A stretch of 64,000 nt of DNA from Verrucomicrobiaceae bacterium UBA7681 (GTDB taxonomy: Bacteria > Verrucomicrobiota > Verrucomicrobiia > Verrucomicrobiales > Verrucomicrobiaceae). The translations under genes were made by a program, and so were the position numbers. The stretch lies in NCBI GenBank assembly GCA_002482965.1, contig DLGZ01000002.1, positions 86,562 to 150,561 on the forward strand. The letters run 5' to 3'. The notes under the pieces are model-generated. The model was not told the DNA's origin. It ran no database searches and saw nothing but the letters and a program-made list of their open reading frames with translations. Shown here in pieces: positions 14,391 to 23,272 of the stretch. Every line of letters begins with the position of its first letter. Position 1 is the first letter of the stretch.

Positions 14391-16696
14391 TTTCGAAGGA
14401 CTTGTTCCTGATCTGGCGACTTCAGCAGACTGGCATAAACCTCAAGCATCTCCTCGCCAAAGCGGCTGATCGAAAACTCCCGCGCACGCAGACGGCCCTG
14501 CGCAGATTTCTGTTCGCGCCAGGCTGCGCCCTGCCGCAGACAATCTGTGATCACTCCTGCTGCCTGCTCGGTGTTCTCTGGATCAATGTAGACAACAGCG
14601 TCTCCGCCTACTTCTGTCAGCGGTGCACGATTCGAAGTGAAGACAGGGCAGCCGCGCGCCATGGCCTCAAGCACCGGCCAGCCAAACCCCTCTTCGAGCG
14701 AGGGAAAGATCAACGCCTGCGCCTGGTCATAGGCCGCCACGATCCAGGATGTTGGCGGCCTGGCCAACCAGGTAACCGAGGAACCGATCCCCAGTGCCAT
14801 GACCAGTTCATGCTCCGCCTCGGTGGCAGGGGCTCCCATCATGACCAGTACCGGTGCCAACTCCATGCCCAAGCGCCGTCTCAGGGCGGCATAAATGCGC
14901 AACACCCCCTCCCGGTTTTTGTACCAGAGTCCATTCCCCACATGCAGCAAAAAGGACACGGGCAACTCTGGAGCAGCCCCGGCCCCAGCCTGCACCTCAA
15001 ATGCTGGATCGAGCGGATTGAGCACCACATGAAAGCGATGCCCCTGCCCCACCAGACGCTCACAGTCCTGGCGCGTCTTCTTGGAGACACAGACGATGGT
15101 TGAAGGAAACCGTAGCGCCCAGAAAATATACCTCTGGAATGCCCCCCGCCACCCCGCCCGAGGGATGCCAGGAATGTCGCCAATGGCAGCTCTCACAGCG
15201 ATCAAATCATGCACCGTCACAATCACTCGAAAACCATTCAACCACGGAATCAGCGGTCCCAATCCTTGGTCCGTCACATGAATCAAAGTTTCCCCCCCCC
15301 GCCAGGCTTGGAATGTCGCGTGAAAACGCAGTCGCAGGGGAAAGATGACGTATTTGTCCATATAACCGAGCTGCTTCCTCACCCGCTCGGGCAGCCATCT
15401 CATCCCCCCCAGCACCACGGGAGGCTCCAAGCGTTCGACCTCGCCTGCAAAGGTTGGCGTGACAGCAGACTGCACCAAGTCCGTGTAGCGTTGCATGCTT
15501 TGCAACCGATCGGGCGCATAGGTTCCCGTGATCAGCAGATGCCGTTTATTGTCGCTCACGTCCCTGCGACGGCAATGAAACGCCGCCATTGCCTCATGCG
15601 CGGCGGCAACAAACCTGCTGCGACCTTCATCCAAAGTGTGGTCCTTGACGCTCGCTCTTGCCGCAGTGCTGGTACGGGCCAGATCTGCCGGGGGAAGTTC
15701 CGCCAGAAGTCGCAGAGCACTTTCGATTGCTAAGGCTTCGGAATTCGGCAGCAGCCAGCCGTTGACCTCATGGGTCACGAGTTCCAGCGCCGCGCCCGCC
15801 TCCACAGTGGTGATCACCGAAAGGCCCGCAGCCAGCGCCTCCGGCACAACCATGGCCCAGCCGTCATGCCGCGTAGGCAGGCACAGCGCATCCGCCTGGG
15901 CGTAAAAAGCGGGAAGTTCGTGCCACTCGCGGAAACCTTCCCATGATACCTGAGCAGCCACCGGTTTGAGAATTTCGCGCATCTGCGGCTCCAGCGGGCC
16001 GGAACCCAGGATGATCAGGCGCAGGTTGGGGTGGGCGCGGGCGGCGGCTCGAAAGCCCTCAGCCAGTCCCAGCACGCCCTTGCGCGAATTCAAAATTCCG
16101 GAATACAAGACCACACGTTCTTCGGCCCGAACTGCGCGCGGCTGCATGCGAAAGCGGCTCAGGTCCGAAAAGTAGGGCAGGTTGACATAGGTTTTGTCTG
16201 CGCCCCAGTCATTCATGTATCCTGCTACTCCGGCCTGCCCGATCGCCCAGATCGGGGCGGCACTTTTCGAAATCGGGTAGAGCAGCAGTCGGCGGGCCTG
16301 ACGCCCGAACCAGCCGAGCCGTAAAAAACCTGGTCGCTCCCCCCAAAACACCCAAGGCCGAGCGCTGAGGTGCCGGAGGTGCAAGGCTGCCAGGGCAAAC
16401 CAATGGGTGTAGTAGTTGCACACCGTCAGTGCGGCATCCAGCACCCAGCGGAAAGCCTGCCCTATCACCTCGGGCTGACCTTCCAACACCAGATGCTCGT
16501 GCTTCAGTATTACCTGTCCCCAGGGATGCTGATCATGCTGGCGGCGCAGGTAGATCACCCGCAGCCTTACCTCGCCACTGGCAGCGATCTTATTGAAAAA
16601 CTCCACCTGATAGGGAGATGTCAGATAGGTCACCACGCAGACGCTGAGGCACGGCGCCCCCTGCTCGTCACGCTCATGAAAAGAAGAATCAGTCAT
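14387..16696 (-). CDS. Fused double glycosyltransferase (GT4-GT4)
   Basis: 769 residues from the ATG at 16694-16696, chosen because it forms an ATGA overlap with the preceding gene; a longer frame to 16909 would overlap that gene heavily. It holds two complete GT-B enzymes. The first (about 15-390) has VLYSGILNSRKGVLGL and the E-x7-E-like region in TRHDGWAMVVPEAL. The second (about 415-760) has an LLHVGNGLWYKNR loop and the classical EEGFGWPVLEAM. Such fusions add two successive sugars. A run of nine G in the coding strand (plus-strand C9, 15292-15300) falls at the start of the second enzyme, with a G7 nearby (15414-15420). Loss or gain of a base there would remove the second domain only. Confidence 0.88.
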   Translation of the reverse strand: MTDSSFHERDEQGAPCLSVCVVTYLTSPYQVEFFNKIAASGEVRLRVIYLRRQHDQHPWGQVILKHEHLVLEGQPEVIGQAFRWVLDAALTVCNYYTHWFALAALHLRHLSARPWVFWGERPGFLRLGWFGRQARRLLLYPISKSAAPIWAIGQAGVAGYMNDWGADKTYVNLPYFSDLSRFRMQPRAVRAEERVVLYSGILNSRKGVLGLAEGFRAAARAHPNLRLIILGSGPLEPQMREILKPVAAQVSWEGFREWHELPAFYAQADALCLPTRHDGWAMVVPEALAAGLSVITTVEAGAALELVTHEVNGWLLPNSEALAIESALRLLAELPPADLARTSTAARASVKDHTLDEGRSRFVAAAHEAMAAFHCRRRDVSDNKRHLLITGTYAPDRLQSMQRYTDLVQSAVTPTFAGEVERLEPPVVLGGMRWLPERVRKQLGYMDKYVIFPLRLRFHATFQAWRGGETLIHVTDQGLGPLIPWLNGFRVIVTVHDLIAVRAAIGDIPGIPRAGWRGAFQRYIFWALRFPSTIVCVSKKTRQDCERLVGQGHRFHVVLNPLDPAFEVQAGAGAAPELPVSFLLHVGNGLWYKNREGVLRIYAALRRRLGMELAPVLVMMGAPATEAEHELVMALGIGSSVTWLARPPTSWIVAAYDQAQALIFPSLEEGFGWPVLEAMARGCPVFTSNRAPLTEVGGDAVVYIDPENTEQAAGVITDCLRQGAAWREQKSAQGRLRAREFSISRFGEEMLEVYASLLKSPDQEQVLRK
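15292..15300. repeat. Homopolymer tract C9 (G9 in the coding strand)
   Basis: Nine C on the plus strand inside the fused glycosyltransferase gene, at roughly codon 466, encoding Arg-Gly-Gly-Glu. It is the longest G/C homopolymer noticed in the window. Tracts of this length in glycosyltransferase genes are a known substrate for slipped-strand phase variation in other bacteria. Confidence 0.85.
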
Positions 16697-17592
16697 GCAC
16701 CAAAAGAGAGGGAAAAAGCAACCGTCGGAGCCACCCGCAGCGGCACACGGCGCAGCAGCAGCCAGGACCAGGCGGTAGTCGTCCGCACGGACGAACGCAG
16801 GGGGAGATAGTGACAGATGGCCGCAGGCAGCGCCCACAGTGAACGAAGGATGACACGCCACTCCCGGCTCAACGCCAGTCGAAACAGACGACGCAGGATG
16901 CTGCCACAAGCCTGCGGCAGCAGGGGTAACGGATAACGCAGCAGCGGGAACAGCACCGTGTTGATCATCATCGCCACCTGCGTGTCCTCGGTTTCGCGCA
17001 GGGGAACTGGATGATCATGAAACACGCGCAGATCACCTGACTGCAAACAACGACCGCCCAAGTCGTGCAGTTGAATGCTCACATCCACCTCCTCCAGATT
17101 GTAGGCCACCGGCAGAGGCAGATAGCCACGCGTACGCAGGAACCAGTCCCGGTTCATCAGATGGCCGCAGCCAACGTAGTGGGCCTGGAGCCACAGCCCC
17201 TGTGGATCGGGCGGCTCCGTCGGCAGGATCGTAGCGGCAAACACCGCCGTCTCTGGATACCGAGAAATAAGCCTCCAAGCCCGGGCAAAAAAATCCGCGT
17301 CCGCAGGAAATGAATCGTCGTCAAAATGCGCCACCCAGGAGCAATGCGCCTCACGCATCATTCGGTTGCGAGCGCCCCCCGGACCGATGAGCCCGGAGGA
17401 GTGCAGCAGCCGCACGTTTGGAAACTCCCCCTCCACCAAAGCACGCAACTTCGCGTCATTGCCATCCAGATGCACCAAAACCTCCGTTGGCGGCGGAACG
17501 CAGTCACGCAGCCGGGTCAGAGTCACGCGCAACTGCTCAAACCGCCGACAGGCCGGCACCGCGACGCTGATGGGAATTCTCATTCCAGACAT
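16693..17592 (-). CDS. Glycosyltransferase family 2
   Basis: 299 residues from MSGMRIPISVAVPACRR; a longer frame to 17637 would overlap the upstream gene by about 30 nt. GT-A fold: VAVPACRRFEQL at the start, LVHLDGND (first Asp), GGARNRM, and the metal-binding AHFDDDS. The next catalytic region carries NLEEVDVSIQLHDLGGR. The C-terminal 60 residues are hydrophobic/basic and may touch the membrane. It ends in a 4-nt ATGA overlap with the fused glycosyltransferase gene, so the two are translated together. Donor unknown. Confidence 0.88.
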   Translation of the reverse strand: MSGMRIPISVAVPACRRFEQLRVTLTRLRDCVPPPTEVLVHLDGNDAKLRALVEGEFPNVRLLHSSGLIGPGGARNRMMREAHCSWVAHFDDDSFPADADFFARAWRLISRYPETAVFAATILPTEPPDPQGLWLQAHYVGCGHLMNRDWFLRTRGYLPLPVAYNLEEVDVSIQLHDLGGRCLQSGDLRVFHDHPVPLRETEDTQVAMMINTVLFPLLRYPLPLLPQACGSILRRLFRLALSREWRVILRSLWALPAAICHYLPLRSSVRTTTAWSWLLLRRVPLRVAPTVAFSLSFGA

Positions 17593-17605
17593 GGTAGTCG
17601 GCAAC

Positions 17606-19048
17606 TTAACTGTGCAATCTCGGTACACGCGAGCCACGACCTCGGATCACCTGCTGTGGAGAAACCTGCTCAGGGCGCGCCCTGCGCACCAAAGTTTCCA
17701 GATTCGGAATCAGGCAAAACCCCCAGGCCGCGCAGGCAAACACATTGGCAGTATGATTGAGTATGAAACTGCCTGCGAGCAGCAGCAATTCGTAACAGAA
17801 AAAGCCTAGCGCCAGGGAACGAAACATGGAGGGGGGGGAACGCTTGAAAGCCAGCCAGCACTGCCACACCATCACCGTGCGGAAGAAATACCAGACAATA
17901 AAACCCGGCCACCCCAGCTCCGCCAGCACCTGCCCCGTCTCGGCATCATAGACCGGACAGCGGTTTTTCGGCGGGTCAATTTTCAGGGCACTGCGCATCG
18001 CCATGGACGCTGGGTGGGACATGCCAATGCCAAAACCCATCAAATCAACCTCCTTGGCCGCCAATATTACGGAGTCGACCGGATACATCAATCGACCAAT
18101 GGTGGAGTCATCGGCATGAGTACGCCGGGTTTCAAAAGCTTTCAACGCCTTGCTGAAGAAGACATTGACCCCGAACACGATCAACACCGCCCCGAGCAGC
18201 AGGTAGGGCAGTGTATTGCGGCTCTTGCCCATTTTGGACACCGTGGAGGTGGCTCCCACGATGGCCCCCACAATCAACATGCTATAGACCGCACCGCGTG
18301 AGCCCGACATCAAACCATTTGCCACAAGCAATGGAAGATTGCCCAGCAGCAGCACCCAGCGGCGTTTGTCATTGATGCCTGTTAGCAAGCCCAGAGACAA
18401 GATGAAGAAAAACTGCACAAAAATCGCATGGCCGGAGATGTAAGAAAAAGTACCAGAAATACGGGCCGTGCCACTTCCCGCTCCGAAGGTGGCCACTTGA
18501 TGCGTATCCGCAAACTCAGTCGCGGCGTACACATTGAGCCAGGAACCTGGTCCCGCGACAAACTGCGCAGCCCCAAGCAGGCAGATGGGAATGGCAAAAA
18601 GGGAGTAACGAAATAGCATCGTCGTCATCTCCGCCTCATTGCGAAATAACAGCGGAATCATGAAGCCCAGGGGAAGATACCAGAGATAGATTTTAAGGCC
18701 GTAACCCGCCAGAATGATTGAGCCAAGGTTGGGATTCAGCGCGCCAAACATGACCAAGGTTATGCAGACAATGGTAATCAGCATGCCCGGCATCCGCACC
18801 CGCCAAGCCCGAATGTCGGGGTCGGGGAACAGAAAAAATTTGAGATAAGCACCGAACAGAATGATGTCCTTGAAGAAATAGACCAGTTCCGACGCCTGCG
18901 GCAAAATCCATTTGCGGATGGCTCCTTCGAACAGCGCCACAATCAGCGCGGCATAGACCGCCCGACGCCAGTTCAGCATGGCCAGGAGGACGATGAATGC
19001 CGTGCCAAAGGCACCCAGCAGCATCATTTGTTGAAGAGTCAGTTTCAT
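17606..19048 (-). CDS. O-antigen polymerase/ligase-like membrane protein (Wzy/WaaL class)
   Basis: 480 residues with many hydrophobic segments, an early charged FEGAIRKWILPQ motif after the second helix that recurs in bacterial Wzy-like proteins, and a large loop in the second half (about 310-380) of the kind that holds catalytic Arg/His residues in Wzy and WaaL proteins. In a Wzx/Wzy pathway this enzyme would join repeat units in the periplasm; a ligase role is the alternative. It lies upstream of the GT2 gene in the same orientation. A C8 run in the coding strand (plus-strand G8, 17831-17838) occurs near the C-terminus, where a frameshift would alter the last helices. Confidence 0.82.
   Translation of the reverse strand: MKLTLQQMMLLGAFGTAFIVLLAMLNWRRAVYAALIVALFEGAIRKWILPQASELVYFFKDIILFGAYLKFFLFPDPDIRAWRVRMPGMLITIVCITLVMFGALNPNLGSIILAGYGLKIYLWYLPLGFMIPLLFRNEAEMTTMLFRYSLFAIPICLLGAAQFVAGPGSWLNVYAATEFADTHQVATFGAGSGTARISGTFSYISGHAIFVQFFFILSLGLLTGINDKRRWVLLLGNLPLLVANGLMSGSRGAVYSMLIVGAIVGATSTVSKMGKSRNTLPYLLLGAVLIVFGVNVFFSKALKAFETRRTHADDSTIGRLMYPVDSVILAAKEVDLMGFGIGMSHPASMAMRSALKIDPPKNRCPVYDAETGQVLAELGWPGFIVWYFFRTVMVWQCWLAFKRSPPSMFRSLALGFFCYELLLLAGSFILNHTANVFACAAWGFCLIPNLETLVRRARPEQVSPQQVIRGRGSRVPRLHS
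17831..17838. repeat. Homopolymer tract G8 (C8 in the coding strand)
   Basis: Eight G on the plus strand within the polymerase/ligase-like gene, encoding Ser-Pro-Pro-Ser about 75 codons before the stop. It is a second candidate slippage site in the polysaccharide locus. Confidence 0.75.
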
Positions 19049-19158
19049 ATCAGAAAAAAATTACCTCACTATGTCCTGAAAAGAGCCTGCGCTGCAAATC
19101 ATCATTGTTTGCGAATTCCCATAAAATACGGGATGCTTCTCTAGGTTGTGGAAATGGG

Positions 19159-20403
19159 CTACTTCGCGGCAATAACACCACGGAGTTCCTCACGGTAGTG
19201 TTGCCATGAATGCTCTCCGCTCCAGGCTAGATCCGCCTGCTGCATGGTTTGCAGCAGAACCACATCTCCGGCTAACTGCCGCAAGCGATCATGGATAGCA
19301 GTTGCACTGCGAATGGGCACGATAAAACCTTCCCGCCCATTTTCAATCAGACCCGCAATACCCGAATTTGCCGTGGTGATCACCGTGAGGCCACAGGCCA
19401 GGGCCTCCAGCAGCACCAGCGCTAGCCCCTCATAGAGGGTGGGCAGCACCAGGACATCATGCAGCCTCATCTCAGCCAGCACCTCCTCGTGGCTGAGGCC
19501 TGATCGGTGGCGATGCTCGGCGAGCACGCGGTCGAGAGCCGCACAGGGGGAGGCACTGGTCCGAGAGCCAATCACCGTCAGCGTGGCCAGCTCTTCCAAG
19601 CCGGTCATCGCCTCAGCCAGATAGGCCAGCCCCTTCCCTTGATTTAAACTGCCAACGTAGAGAACGCGGAGGGGGTGAGACGGAGATGCCTCAGCAGAAG
19701 GGAGATGGGAGATGGCAGACGGGAGTTCTGGACAGCCATAGGGGACCACATGAACCCGGGCTTGGAAAGGCGGTGCCAATTTCAAGCTGTCACGCACCAG
19801 TTCGCTTGGGACAATCACCAAATCTGCCAATTGCAACTCGCGATCCCTCCGCTGCATGGCTTCGCTGTCCTCGTCCATGACCGGCAGGGTCATGGCCCAT
19901 TCTGGCTGGCATTCAGTTTCAACCTTCACTATGTCCCGCGTGAATCGCCAGTAGGGCGTGGGGAGTTCATAGATCGTTCGGATGCCGCGCTCACGGGCTG
20001 CCAGAAAGGTCTGCTCCGCTGTGTCCATGTAGGCATGCACCGCCTGCAAATTCTGATTTTTTCTGACCGCGCGGGCAACTGCGGCATCAAAACGCTGCAC
20101 CGCCTGTTCCAACGAACCATATGTCCTGCCAAAGCGACTTTTTCTCAATCTGGCAGAACTCCGGCAGGCCAGCCGCAGCAGTTCTGGCATGGGATGCCCA
20201 CGCAGCATGGGGCGCACCTCATTCGGAAAATGTCGCCGATTCCAAATCCCGTTCTTCCAGCCCAGACCAACACTCAACCGGCGCAGCCAGGCAGGAACCA
20301 CAAGGGTGGTGTGAAACTCAGCCAGCATGCCGGCCTCGGCATAGGCCTGAGCGGCGGCACAACTGTTCAAATTTCCGGTGAGATGGGAGATTAAAACCTG
20401 CAC
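19159..20403 (-). CDS. Glycosyltransferase family 4
   Basis: 414 residues if the GTG at 20401-20403 is used (VQVLISHLTGNLNS...). This is preferred because the family begins with a strand plus SHPTGN-type loop and because longer ATG starts (to 20508) would run into the upstream methyltransferase gene. Acceptor domain: AYAEAGMLAEFHTTL. Donor domain: VLYVGSLNQGKGLAYL and the E-x7-E signature in LYEGLALVLLEALACG. Just before the donor domain is a low-complexity Ser/Pro/Ala stretch encoded by a heptanucleotide repeat (19700-19727). About 110 nt separate it from the polymerase gene downstream. Donor unknown. Confidence 0.87.
   Translation of the reverse strand: MQVLISHLTGNLNSCAAAQAYAEAGMLAEFHTTLVVPAWLRRLSVGLGWKNGIWNRRHFPNEVRPMLRGHPMPELLRLACRSSARLRKSRFGRTYGSLEQAVQRFDAAVARAVRKNQNLQAVHAYMDTAEQTFLAARERGIRTIYELPTPYWRFTRDIVKVETECQPEWAMTLPVMDEDSEAMQRRDRELQLADLVIVPSELVRDSLKLAPPFQARVHVVPYGCPELPSAISHLPSAEASPSHPLRVLYVGSLNQGKGLAYLAEAMTGLEELATLTVIGSRTSASPCAALDRVLAEHRHRSGLSHEEVLAEMRLHDVLVLPTLYEGLALVLLEALACGLTVITTANSGIAGLIENGREGFIVPIRSATAIHDRLRQLAGDVVLLQTMQQADLAWSGEHSWQHYREELRGVIAAK
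19700..19727. repeat. Heptanucleotide tandem repeat inside a glycosyltransferase gene
   Basis: The units GGGAGAT, GGGAGAT, GGCAGAC, GGGAGTT follow each other on the plus strand. A related two-unit run (GGTGAGATGGGAGAT) lies at 20377-20391, near the start of the same gene. A 7-nt unit shifts the frame if copy number changes by one. It encodes a Ser/His/Leu/Pro/Ala linker. Confidence 0.6.
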
Positions 20404-20459
20404 AGAATAAATAAGAAAGCCTCGTGTCCTTACTCTCCACGGAAGCAACAGGCAATTTT

Positions 20460-21290
20460 TCAGAGGGAATTTGCCAATTTGGGCCGAAAATACAGCCATT
20501 TTTGCCAAGGATTCCGTGGCTCTCCTACTGCTAAGCCAAGTTCGGAAGGGCTTAAAAATGACAGATCAAAGGTCGTGCGTTTACTCCGATCACTCGTATC
20601 AAATGAAACCTCTTTCACATCATGCGTGTATTGAAAAGACTCTATGAGTTTGGCGTGTTTCTCCCAAGGCGGAGCGTCGTGTGATTCAATGATCATTGTC
20701 GCTGTATTCAAGTTCGGAACACTCTCCGGCTGAAACAAAATAAACTCGTATCCTTCACAATCACTGATGATCAGTGAGTCAGGCGGCAAATGTGATGCCA
20801 GCCACTTATGTGAGCAATAACCAAGAGTTTCCACATTGTGAACCTTGTTCACATTAGCAACTTCTCGCGTTGCTTTTTGCGCCCATGGGTCCGTATCAAA
20901 TGCAATAACTCTGGTAGTTGGAAACCATTGCGCCAAACCAACGGCATAGAAACCAAACTTCGAACCTATATCAAGAATCGTCGAAAATCGCTGCGTTTTC
21001 AGCGAGGTTAGCCAAGGCTCGATTTCTTGCTCGTATGTTCCAAGTAAAAAGGGGCCCATCTGTTCGCAACGAAGGAAATTCGGCAAGATCATGCCAGGGA
21101 AAAGGCCATTTTCGCATTGATTTCCAAATACTTTAATCAACTTGTCATTGACCTCCGGCATCCCCCAGGCACGAAGACGCGCATGGCTTAATCGCCGTGA
21201 TCGTGCTGACAAAAGAAGCACGTTGATTCGCTCAGGAACAAGCCAGTTAAAGAGCATTTTTAGCCGTTTCCGTGTTGATGTGGCGTTCAT
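20460..21290 (-). CDS. FkbM-like SAM-dependent methyltransferase
   Basis: 276 residues. Class I methyltransferase core: motif I is STILDIGSKFGFYAVGLA, the acidic end of strand 2 is VIAFDTDPWA, and the motif-IV-like strand is SLIISDCEGYEFILF, followed by TMIIESHD. The D-x-E-G-x-E arrangement after strand 4 is typical of the FkbM family, which O-methylates sugars and natural products. A basic N-terminal 50 residues precede the domain. It is the first of five FkbM-type proteins in this locus and lies in an AT-richer stretch than its neighbours. Methylation position unknown. Confidence 0.8.
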   Translation of the reverse strand: MNATSTRKRLKMLFNWLVPERINVLLLSARSRRLSHARLRAWGMPEVNDKLIKVFGNQCENGLFPGMILPNFLRCEQMGPFLLGTYEQEIEPWLTSLKTQRFSTILDIGSKFGFYAVGLAQWFPTTRVIAFDTDPWAQKATREVANVNKVHNVETLGYCSHKWLASHLPPDSLIISDCEGYEFILFQPESVPNLNTATMIIESHDAPPWEKHAKLIESFQYTHDVKEVSFDTSDRSKRTTFDLSFLSPSELGLAVGEPRNPWQKWLYFRPKLANSL

Positions 21291-21419
21291 TTTTGTGGCA
21301 TAATATATTCCGCACTTACTTAGACCTTAATCTAATGAGAGCAAGCGCACCTCCTTACGACTTAACTAGTTGTTATTTGCAAATTACAAACCTTTACTGA
21401 TGTCAAAATAATATCATCA

Positions 21420-22211
21420 TCACTTCCACACAAAAATGTTTTCTCCGACCCATTTTTCGTTGGGCAAACTATTTATGGAGTTATAAAAGACACGACTGCA
21501 ACCCACTTTATAGCAATCATGCAGCTCGATGACAATGGCTCCAATATCGTGAATCCATGCTTCGCTAGATTCAAACACCTCTTTTTCCGCACCTTCAATA
21601 TCCACCTTCACGAGATCAATTTGTCTCGGCACGAAATGCTTGAGCAGTGAAGGCATTGAGATGGCAGGCACAGCGCCTTGATTGCCAAGAATCGGCTTTT
21701 GCTCGTTCACCTGCATACCCCAGGCACCGATACCCGGATCAACCAGGTTGATTTCACCATCATGCTTCCAGACTGCCGCCTGTATAAACGTAACGTTCGG
21801 CAAACCTGCCAGGTGCCGCTGCAACAAGGCATAATTGGCAGGGTCAGGTTCGACGGCCACAATTTGCGCTTCAGGAAATTGGATATGGAAAAAGAGGGTG
21901 GCAAGTCCCGTGTTGGCACCAAGGTCTAAAATGGTTTTTGGCTGGGAGTCAAAAGGCAGTTCATATTCCCGGTTGATAAATATTTTCTTGAACACTTCCA
22001 GATCAGAACTGCCGGCACGTATTACTATGGGGTTTTGAATGCCTGCAACATTGACAGGAATTTCAAATTGCTGTTTTAAGACTCTAACGCGGAAACATGT
22101 TATGAATCCCCGCCTGACACCAAGAGCCTGCACATGAATATAGCACTCTCGAATTCGCATAAGCAGCCAACATGCAAAGCGACTTAATTGGTTGATGGAA
22201 GTATTATTCAT
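21420..22211 (-). CDS. FkbM family methyltransferase
   Basis: 263 residues. Motif I KTILDLGANTGLATLFF, VAVEPDPANYALL on strand 2, and the family-defining IDLVKVDIEGAEKEVFE are complete, followed by GAIVIELHDCY. The protein would transfer a methyl group from SAM to a sugar hydroxyl of the glycan. It is flanked by AT-rich intergenic sequence (129 nt on the downstream side, 164 nt upstream), which suggests it arrived as a separate unit. Confidence 0.9.
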   Translation of the reverse strand: MNNTSINQLSRFACWLLMRIRECYIHVQALGVRRGFITCFRVRVLKQQFEIPVNVAGIQNPIVIRAGSSDLEVFKKIFINREYELPFDSQPKTILDLGANTGLATLFFHIQFPEAQIVAVEPDPANYALLQRHLAGLPNVTFIQAAVWKHDGEINLVDPGIGAWGMQVNEQKPILGNQGAVPAISMPSLLKHFVPRQIDLVKVDIEGAEKEVFESSEAWIHDIGAIVIELHDCYKVGCSRVFYNSINSLPNEKWVGENIFVWK

Positions 22212-22375
22212 GCGCCGAGAATTGGAAGGTTACAAAGAGCTAAAGCAAAAGCGGTCTGCGCCTTTCTGCTCAGAAGGGTGTATATGACAATTAAACAAGA
22301 ATTGATCGAAGCGAAATTTCGGACTCCAAACAGGCCCAAGGACATTGCACAGGGCATGCACAGACAAGAATGCAA

Positions 22376-23272
22376 TCACCTGACGTAACCCGTCGCCACC
22401 GAAGTCAGAAGCTGCCACCGCGTCTGGAGCTTGGCTCTGAAGCGTCGGGCAAAAGGATTAAGGCAGAGCGTTGCAAGCACACCCACCTCCATGAGATGAC
22501 GCAACAGAAGAAGCATTTTAGCAGGTGCCTGCCAACGCACATGCCCATGTTTGCAAAGGAGCCGCCAGCGATTGCGATGAAAGCGCAGAACACGCTGGCC
22601 AGTGCTTTGCGGACTGCCACCACCCGGGTGAAAGCACAGGATGTCAGGTGTGATCTTCGTATTCCAGCCATGCTCCAGCAGTGACCAGCTGAAATCCATG
22701 TCCCCATCCAAAAAATCAAAGCTCTCGTCGAATCCACCCACCTCGAGAAAGGCGGACCGGCGGACCGCCATGCAGCAGGAGTGGATGCATTGACGCCTAC
22801 CCTCAGGCAAAAACCACCGGGCCATAAAAGCTGGCAGGCGGCTGAAAAAAGCTGGACCAATGAGGAACTCGCGCAGAATGGGCGTAGGCTCACCCGCAGG
22901 CCGCAGGACCTGCGTGTCGTCCGTCTGGGTGAATCCCAAAGCCCCGAGTTTTTCGTCTGCGGCAAACTGTTGCCTCACCTCCTGAGCGAACGCGGTGAGC
23001 GGGCGCGCATCACAGTCAAGCATGATGACAACATCCACCTGCATCAGTCCCATGCCAACATTGACACTGCGAACGTAACCAAGATTTTGCGTGTTACGAT
23101 GAATAGAGACACGCGGATCCTTGTCCCACTTGGAAGGGGCATCCGAAGCATCATCCACCACGACGATCTGAGCCAGTTCAGCGGCTTCCGGACAGAGCGC
23201 GATCACTGCCTCAAGCGTGGCCAGAGTTGTTGGCCAAGCTTGGTAGTTAGTGATGAGAACGCCTAATGTCAT
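22376..23272 (-). CDS. Glycosyltransferase family 2, rhamnosyltransferase-like
   Basis: 298 residues. GT-A start VLITNYQAWPTTLATL, then IVVVDDASD, the NLGYVRSVNVGM loop typical of rhamnosyl/GT2 enzymes, and the DxD-type VIMLDCDARP. The catalytic region is GGFDESFDFLDGDMDFSW. The C-terminal part is rich in Leu/Arg and may bind the membrane. Its start overlaps the stop of the acyltransferase gene upstream by 4 nt, giving translational coupling. Donor sugar not provable. Confidence 0.89.
   Translation of the reverse strand: MTLGVLITNYQAWPTTLATLEAVIALCPEAAELAQIVVVDDASDAPSKWDKDPRVSIHRNTQNLGYVRSVNVGMGLMQVDVVIMLDCDARPLTAFAQEVRQQFAADEKLGALGFTQTDDTQVLRPAGEPTPILREFLIGPAFFSRLPAFMARWFLPEGRRQCIHSCCMAVRRSAFLEVGGFDESFDFLDGDMDFSWSLLEHGWNTKITPDILCFHPGGGSPQSTGQRVLRFHRNRWRLLCKHGHVRWQAPAKMLLLLRHLMEVGVLATLCLNPFARRFRAKLQTRWQLLTSVATGYVR

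Noticed and set aside
14387..16909. Longer start for the fused glycosyltransferase
   Set aside because: It would overlap the GT2 gene by about 210 nt; the ATGA-linked ATG at 16696 is preferred.
19159..20508. ATG start for the GT4 gene at 20508
   Set aside because: It would run 49 nt into the upstream methyltransferase gene; the GTG at 20403 begins exactly at the conserved strand and SHxTGN loop.
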